Origin: Bacteroidota bacterium
GTDB taxonomy: Bacteria > Bacteroidota > Bacteroidia > Bacteroidales > UBA932
Assembly (NCBI GenBank): GCA_017860395.1
Contig: JAGDMC010000048.1
Coordinates: 1-10,876, forward strand
Direction of reading: 5' to 3'
Length of the DNA stretch: 10,876 bases
Shown: positions 7,554 through 10,876 of the stretch, piece by piece
Layout: the number at the start of each line of letters is the position of its first letter
Position numbering within the stretch: position 1 is the first letter of the stretch
Notes under the pieces: model-generated
The model's database searches: none
Seen by the model: only the letters and a program-made list of their open reading frames with translations
Told to the model about the DNA's origin: nothing
Made by a program: the position numbers and the translations under genes

Positions 7554-8951
7554 CTAAAGCTCCCATTTAAATGAGAGTCCAAGCCCAAGCTGTTTTTCGG
7601 TCATAGAGCCAAAATCGGCTGCAGCTATAGTTGAAATTGTAAGTGGTAGTGATTTGCTTTTCCAGCTCATCTGAAGAAGAGAATATATTTGTCTGCGAAC
7701 AGGATTGTTGGGATGATTGGAATAAGTTCCAAAATTCCTTGAGTATGTGAGCATCGCTTTCCATGAAATTTGTTTGGACAGATATCCTTTTGCACCTGTA
7801 TGAAAGGCAGAAACACGATTGTTTTTGAATCCTGCTGTTATACCCTGGGCGTTCTTCTCGACCGGAGTAAACAGGGGCGTGCCCATGCTGTATCCGAGAT
7901 GGGTAAAGCCACTACCATAAACCCCATGGTTGAAATAGTTGTCGCCGCCATACGGTAGTTTCCATTTATCAGAAATACTGCAGGGGTTTCCGCTTTGATT
8001 TTTGGAATAGAGATATTCAAGCAGGAATTCATCAATGAAAGATCCGGGAGTTTTCTTTACGTAAAAAGAATACATATTGTCCTTAAAGTTGTAAAGCATC
8101 ATTCCGGAACCGTCTTCAAAGGGATGGCTTATTCTTAGTTCCATGTGATAATCTCCAACCTCTTTTTCAACTGTAAACAGATATGAACCCAGCTGATTTC
8201 CGGCCACATTCAACTTGTCCGTTTCGAGAAAATCAGAACCTCCTTTGAGTCCCAGAACATACCGGATATAGTTTTTAAGACCTCCGGGCATCTGTCCGTA
8301 TTGTTGTGAGAATCCTCCCCAGAATATATATCGATTTACCTCAAAAGAGAACCTTAAAGTATTGTTTGCCAAAACCTGAACACCAAACATGCCGTGGTTT
8401 ATGTGTGGGTGTCTTATTATCCGGTTATCTTCCAAAATTCCCTCGTCATATTCAGCTTTAAAACGAAACATCTTTTCTACAAAGGGTATTTGAATATATC
8501 CATTTGTAGAGAGACTGACCTTAGGATATGGCCGGTAATTCCGCGACCGCAGAATGTTCCCGTTACTTGCCGACAAGCCGCCAAGAACTTCTTCATCTGC
8601 AAAGGCTCCGGCTTTAAGCGATATGTTTCTCCATGACAGTCCGGCATAGGTTTGAATAATTTTAACATTGTCCCTGTTTTCCGAGCCGCAGAACAATAGC
8701 TCGGAACCATAGGACAGTTTTATCTTCTTCTTGTATAATAAAAAAGAGCCGGAGAGATTACCCTCTGTCACCAGTTTTAGATTAGAAGAGGTGGTGTATT
8801 TCCCCAGTTGATTGTGGGTAAACCAGAATGGAAGGGTATTTCCGCTTCCGGACAGTCCTTTCGCCTCTATGGTTGTGTTGAATGTATTTTGTTGTGAAAA
8901 AGAAAGGTGCGTGAAGAGCAAAAATATAATAAATAGTAAGGATTTTCTCAT
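7554..8951 (-). CDS. Capsule assembly Wzi-family outer-membrane beta-barrel protein
   Basis: A 465-residue predicted outer-membrane protein. It begins with a clear signal peptide (MRKSLLFIIFLLFTHLSFSQ, residues 1-20). The mature part is rich in alternating aromatic and polar residues, as in a large beta-barrel, and includes NTLPFWFTHNQLGKY near the N-terminus, a feature of Bacteroidota Wzi-like proteins. In enterobacteria Wzi binds capsular polysaccharide at the cell surface; the role in Bacteroidota is less clear, and no other capsule gene is in this window. Start chosen at the ATG at 8951: an upstream in-frame TTG at 8975 lies inside the predicted -7 element and would put eight residues before the signal peptide. 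It may be a single-gene unit, as a promoter lies just upstream. Family assignment rests on overall resemblance, so other Bacteroidota barrel families are possible. Confidence 0.72.
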   Translation of the reverse strand: MRKSLLFIIFLLFTHLSFSQQNTFNTTIEAKGLSGSGNTLPFWFTHNQLGKYTTSSNLKLVTEGNLSGSFLLYKKKIKLSYGSELLFCGSENRDNVKIIQTYAGLSWRNISLKAGAFADEEVLGGLSASNGNILRSRNYRPYPKVSLSTNGYIQIPFVEKMFRFKAEYDEGILEDNRIIRHPHINHGMFGVQVLANNTLRFSFEVNRYIFWGGFSQQYGQMPGGLKNYIRYVLGLKGGSDFLETDKLNVAGNQLGSYLFTVEKEVGDYHMELRISHPFEDGSGMMLYNFKDNMYSFYVKKTPGSFIDEFLLEYLYSKNQSGNPCSISDKWKLPYGGDNYFNHGVYGSGFTHLGYSMGTPLFTPVEKNAQGITAGFKNNRVSAFHTGAKGYLSKQISWKAMLTYSRNFGTYSNHPNNPVRRQIYSLLQMSWKSKSLPLTISTIAAADFGSMTEKQLGLGLSFKWEL

Positions 8952-8972
8952 ATGGTTCCGGTAAATGGGTGG

Positions 8973-9007
8973 CAAATGTACCCACTATAGATGCACCGAA
9001 ACGCAAA
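8973..9007 (-). promoter_or_regulatory. Bacteroidota-type promoter for the wzi-like gene
   Basis: On the minus strand, TACATTTG (8980 down to 8973) matches the -7 consensus TAnnTTTG exactly, about 21 bases before the ATG at 8951. A TTTG at 9007-9004 is a candidate -33 element, but the 23-base spacer is longer than usual, so the upstream element is less certain. The rest of the 139-base gap between glmS and this gene holds only the palindrome TCGTTAACGA (9044-9053) and no strong terminator. Confidence 0.5.
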
Positions 9008-9090
9008 TTGTTTCACCGTTTTTTTACAAAATTCACGACAAACTCGTTAACGAACTGTAATTCAATTTAATAAGCTGGAATATTTTTTAG

Positions 9091-10842
9091 TTACTCCACT
9101 GTCACCGATTTCGCCAGGTTGCGCGGCTGGTCTACATCACGGCCTTTTGTCACGGCTATATGATAGGCTAAAAGCTGGAGAGGAATGACGGAGAGTAAAG
9201 GGTCGAGGTATTCATGCGTGTCCGGGACTTCAATGCAGAAATCTGCCAGTTTACTCACCTGAGTATCGCCTTCTGTGACAATGGCGATTACCCTTCCGTT
9301 TCTGGCTTTAATTTCCTGAATGTTGCTCACAACCTTTTCGTAAAGATTGTTTTTGGTTGCAATCACAACCACCGGCATGTCGGAATCGATTAGGGCAATA
9401 GGTCCGTGCTTCATTTCTGCAGCTGGATAACCCTCAGCGTGTATATATGATATTTCCTTAAGTTTAAGAGCACCTTCAAGTGCTGCCGGATAGCTGAATC
9501 CTCTGCCCAGATAGATGAAGTTTTTGGCGTATGTGAAGATTCTCGAAAACTTTTTAATCTTATCGCTCTTTTCGAGTATTTTCTCAATCTTATCGGGTAT
9601 TTGAGAAAGTTCTGCAACAAATCCTTCAAGCTCTTTTTGGGAAATAGTCTCCTTTACCTTTGCAATAGTTAAAGCCAGCATTGCAAGAACGGTAACCTGG
9701 CCGGTAAATGCCTTTGTGGATGCAACTCCAATTTCCGGCCCCACGTGTATGTATGAACCGGAATTTGTGTTCCTTGGAATAGAGGAGCCAACGGCATTGC
9801 ATATTCCGTAAATGAAGGCCCCTTTAGATCGCGAGAGCTCAACCGCGGCAAGAGTATCTGCTGTTTCACCTGATTGGGAAATAGCAATTACAATATCATC
9901 TTCGTAAATAACCGGATTGCGGTACCGGAATTCTGATGCATATTCAACCTCAACTGGAATACGGCAGAGGCTTTCAATCAGGTGCTCTCCTATGAGTGCG
10001 GCATGCCAGGAAGTACCGCAAGCCACAATAATTATCCTTCTGGCATTTTTGAATTTTTCGGTGTTGTCAAGGACTCCGGACAGAACTACATTATTCCCCT
10101 CTATATTAATCCTTCCCCTCATGCAATCACGGATAGTGCGCGGCTGTTCAAAAATTTCCTTTAACATAAAATGTTCATACTCTCCTCTCTCCAGCTGGCT
10201 TATGGTAAGTTCGAGGTGTTGTATTTTATGGCTTTTTTCGCTGTTCATAAAATCGACAACCCTAAGCTCTTTGCCCCTCTCAATTATTGCCACCTCGTTA
10301 TCGTTAAGATAAACAACCTCTTTTGTGTACTCAACAATTGGAGTTGCATCAGAAGCAAGGAAAAATTCTCCCTCCCCCTGCTGAAGAGCGAGTTGAATTG
10401 CCCTGCAGAGGTCTGTATTTTCCTCTCTCTTTATAAAGTCTATGAGATGAACCAGGACTTCCGTATCGGTATTACTTCGAAACTCAAATCCCTTTTTAAT
10501 CAGAGCCTCCTTCAGTACTGCGTAATTTTCGATAATGCCGTTGTGAATGAGTGCTATACTCTCCGACATTGAGAAATGAGGGTGGGCGTTCTGATAGTTT
10601 GGCTCTCCATGTGTGGCCCATCTGGTATGGGCTATGCCAATAGTTCCGGAGATATCCTTTTGCTGAGAAAATTCCTCAAGTTGCTGAACTTTCCCTTTTG
10701 CCTTATAAATGCTTAGAGTACCGGAATTATTTATGAGTGCAACACCTGCACTGTCGTAACCTCTGTATTCAAGTCTATGGAGCCCTTTAATCAGAATCGG
10801 ATACGCCTCGCGCGGTCCGATATAACCCACTATACCACACAT
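9091..10842 (-). CDS. glmS: Glutamine--fructose-6-phosphate aminotransferase (isomerising), with apparent internal deletion
   Basis: GlmS makes glucosamine-6-phosphate from fructose-6-phosphate and glutamine, the first step to UDP-GlcNAc for peptidoglycan and lipid A. The 583-residue protein starts MCGIVGYIG; Cys2 becomes the nucleophile after Met removal. Other glutaminase residues are present: R74, W75, T77 and H78 (TRWATHG), N101-G102 and D126. The SIS isomerase domains look intact: CGTSWHA (275-281), SQSGETADT (322-330), E463 in KEISYIHAEG, H479 and K578 in the C-terminal LAKSVTVE. The oddity is at residues 155/156: RAIQLALQQ runs straight into GEGEFFLASD. The family normally has about 31 residues here (a GAY...IAARKSSPLV-type segment). 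Restoring them gives 614, the usual Bacteroidota length. The glutaminase half may therefore be impaired. Start is the ATG at 10842; its promoter is mostly outside the window. Confidence 0.93.
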   Translation of the reverse strand: MCGIVGYIGPREAYPILIKGLHRLEYRGYDSAGVALINNSGTLSIYKAKGKVQQLEEFSQQKDISGTIGIAHTRWATHGEPNYQNAHPHFSMSESIALIHNGIIENYAVLKEALIKKGFEFRSNTDTEVLVHLIDFIKREENTDLCRAIQLALQQGEGEFFLASDATPIVEYTKEVVYLNDNEVAIIERGKELRVVDFMNSEKSHKIQHLELTISQLERGEYEHFMLKEIFEQPRTIRDCMRGRINIEGNNVVLSGVLDNTEKFKNARRIIIVACGTSWHAALIGEHLIESLCRIPVEVEYASEFRYRNPVIYEDDIVIAISQSGETADTLAAVELSRSKGAFIYGICNAVGSSIPRNTNSGSYIHVGPEIGVASTKAFTGQVTVLAMLALTIAKVKETISQKELEGFVAELSQIPDKIEKILEKSDKIKKFSRIFTYAKNFIYLGRGFSYPAALEGALKLKEISYIHAEGYPAAEMKHGPIALIDSDMPVVVIATKNNLYEKVVSNIQEIKARNGRVIAIVTEGDTQVSKLADFCIEVPDTHEYLDPLLSVIPLQLLAYHIAVTKGRDVDQPRNLAKSVTVE

Positions 10843-10876
10843 ATAACTTATTAATTAGATTTTCAAGCCTTTGCTT

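Noticed and set aside
7564..7573. Palindrome CATTTAAATG as a bidirectional terminator
   Set aside because: It has no G/C stem and no clean T-run on either side, and lies within the wzi-like coding sequence.
9044..9053. Palindrome TCGTTAACGA between glmS and the wzi-like gene as terminator or operator
   Set aside because: As RNA it gives only a 3-bp stem around a TTAA loop with no adjacent T-run, and I found no second copy to support an operator role.
9917..10312. Plus-strand open frame of 131 codons inside glmS
   Set aside because: It lies opposite highly conserved GlmS coding sequence, and its leucine/serine-rich product shows no family features.

Overview
The window comes from a Bacteroidota genome, most likely of the order Bacteroidales. 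The protein sequences look typical of that group. Two upstream regions carry the Bacteroidota -7 promoter element TAnnTTTG, and the leaders are A-rich with no obvious Shine-Dalgarno sequence.

Layout, left to right. (1) The 3' part of rnr (RNase R), plus strand; its N-terminus lies outside the window. (2) A MarR-family repressor gene, plus strand, with its own promoter. (3) A tight plus-strand operon for a tripartite exporter: a TolC-like outer-membrane channel, a HlyD/YbhG-type periplasmic adaptor, and two ABC-2 type permeases, with gaps of 20, 6 and 6 bases. (4) A minus-strand gene for a Wzi-family outer-membrane beta-barrel, converging on the exporter operon with only 6 bases between the stop codons. 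(5) Minus-strand glmS (glucosamine-6-phosphate synthase), complete at both ends.

How the parts fit together: the MarR gene and the exporter operon are linked by a shared DNA element. A 31-bp double dyad (two TTG-N6-CAA motifs, 15 bp apart) lies just after the marR -7 element and overlaps its start codon. A copy identical at 23 of 31 positions lies upstream of the tolC-like gene. The simplest reading is one repressor that controls both itself and the pump and is released by a toxic or signalling small molecule. No ATPase is encoded beside the two permeases.

The most unusual coding feature is in glmS. About 31 residues appear to be missing in frame from the glutaminase domain, while the catalytic N-terminus and the whole isomerase half look normal. 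Nothing in the window looks like a mobile element, CRISPR array, tRNA or rRNA.
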